Assembly: GCA_030054275.1 (NCBI GenBank)
Contig: JASGCF010000074.1
Span: forward strand, 1 to 5,801
Reading direction: 5' to 3'
Source: Limnohabitans sp.
Lineage (GTDB): Bacteria > Planctomycetota > Phycisphaerae > Phycisphaerales > SM1A02
Length of the DNA stretch: 5,801 nt
A program made the translations under genes and the position numbers. The notes under the pieces were generated by a model. It had not been told where the DNA came from and did not search any database. It saw nothing but the letters and a program-made list of their open reading frames with translations. Positions within the stretch are counted from its first letter, which is position 1. Every line of letters starts with the position of its first letter. Below, one piece after another: positions 5,773-5,801 of this stretch.

Positions 5773-5801
5773 GCGCTCGTGTTGGCGCTCGTGTTGGCGC
5801 T
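5773..5801. repeat. 12-base tandem repeat upstream of purT, running off the window
   Basis: GCGCTCGTGTTG is repeated exactly at 5773-5784 and 5785-5796, with GCGCT beginning a third copy at 5797-5801 where the window ends. It lies 25 bases before the purT start. The period is a multiple of three, and on the purT strand the repeat stays open in the purT frame, reading Ser-Ala-Asn-Thr units. It could be an intergenic minisatellite or the coding end of a longer N-terminus; the flanking sequence decides. Confidence 0.85.

Overview
The window is compact bacterial chromosome with five complete genes and one cut-off gene, nearly all of it coding. It is GC-rich by eye, Shine-Dalgarno sites are weak or absent before most starts, and several proteins carry basic or low-complexity terminal extensions. 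Together with the scattered single-gene organisation, this would fit a planctomycete-like bacterium (Planctomycetota, perhaps the Phycisphaerae side). That placement is an inference; no gene here is diagnostic, and other GC-rich phyla remain possible.

Layout, left to right: (1) minus strand, 1-1531, the N-terminal 510 residues of an OPT-family oligopeptide/metal-chelate transporter, cut by the window start; (2) a 90-base divergent gap, then plus strand 1622-2260, a stand-alone RuvC/RNase H-fold protein with a charged N-terminal extension; (3) meeting it tail to tail with no bases between the stop codons, a minus-strand two-gene operon: a class I SAM-dependent methyltransferase (2968-3813) followed by an Sfp-type 4'-phosphopantetheinyl transferase (2261-2971), joined by an ATGA stop/start overlap; (4) a 184-base divergent gap holding a good candidate IscR-type operator, then plus strand 3998-4498, an Rrf2/IscR-family regulator with three Cys and one His suited to hold an Fe-S cluster; (5) a 67-base convergent gap filled mostly by a three-copy 17-base tandem repeat; (6) minus strand 4566-5747, purT, the formate-dependent GAR transformylase of purine synthesis, with a 12-base tandem repeat just upstream that runs off the window end.

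The genes do not form one pathway. The transporter, PurT and the Rrf2 regulator are ordinary housekeeping or accessory functions. The methyltransferase and PPTase are the only pair that is clearly co-translated. I see no defence island, mobile element, CRISPR array or RNA gene. The points most worth a second look are the stand-alone RuvC-like protein, the Fe-S regulator with its apparent autoregulatory site, and the methyltransferase-PPTase coupling.
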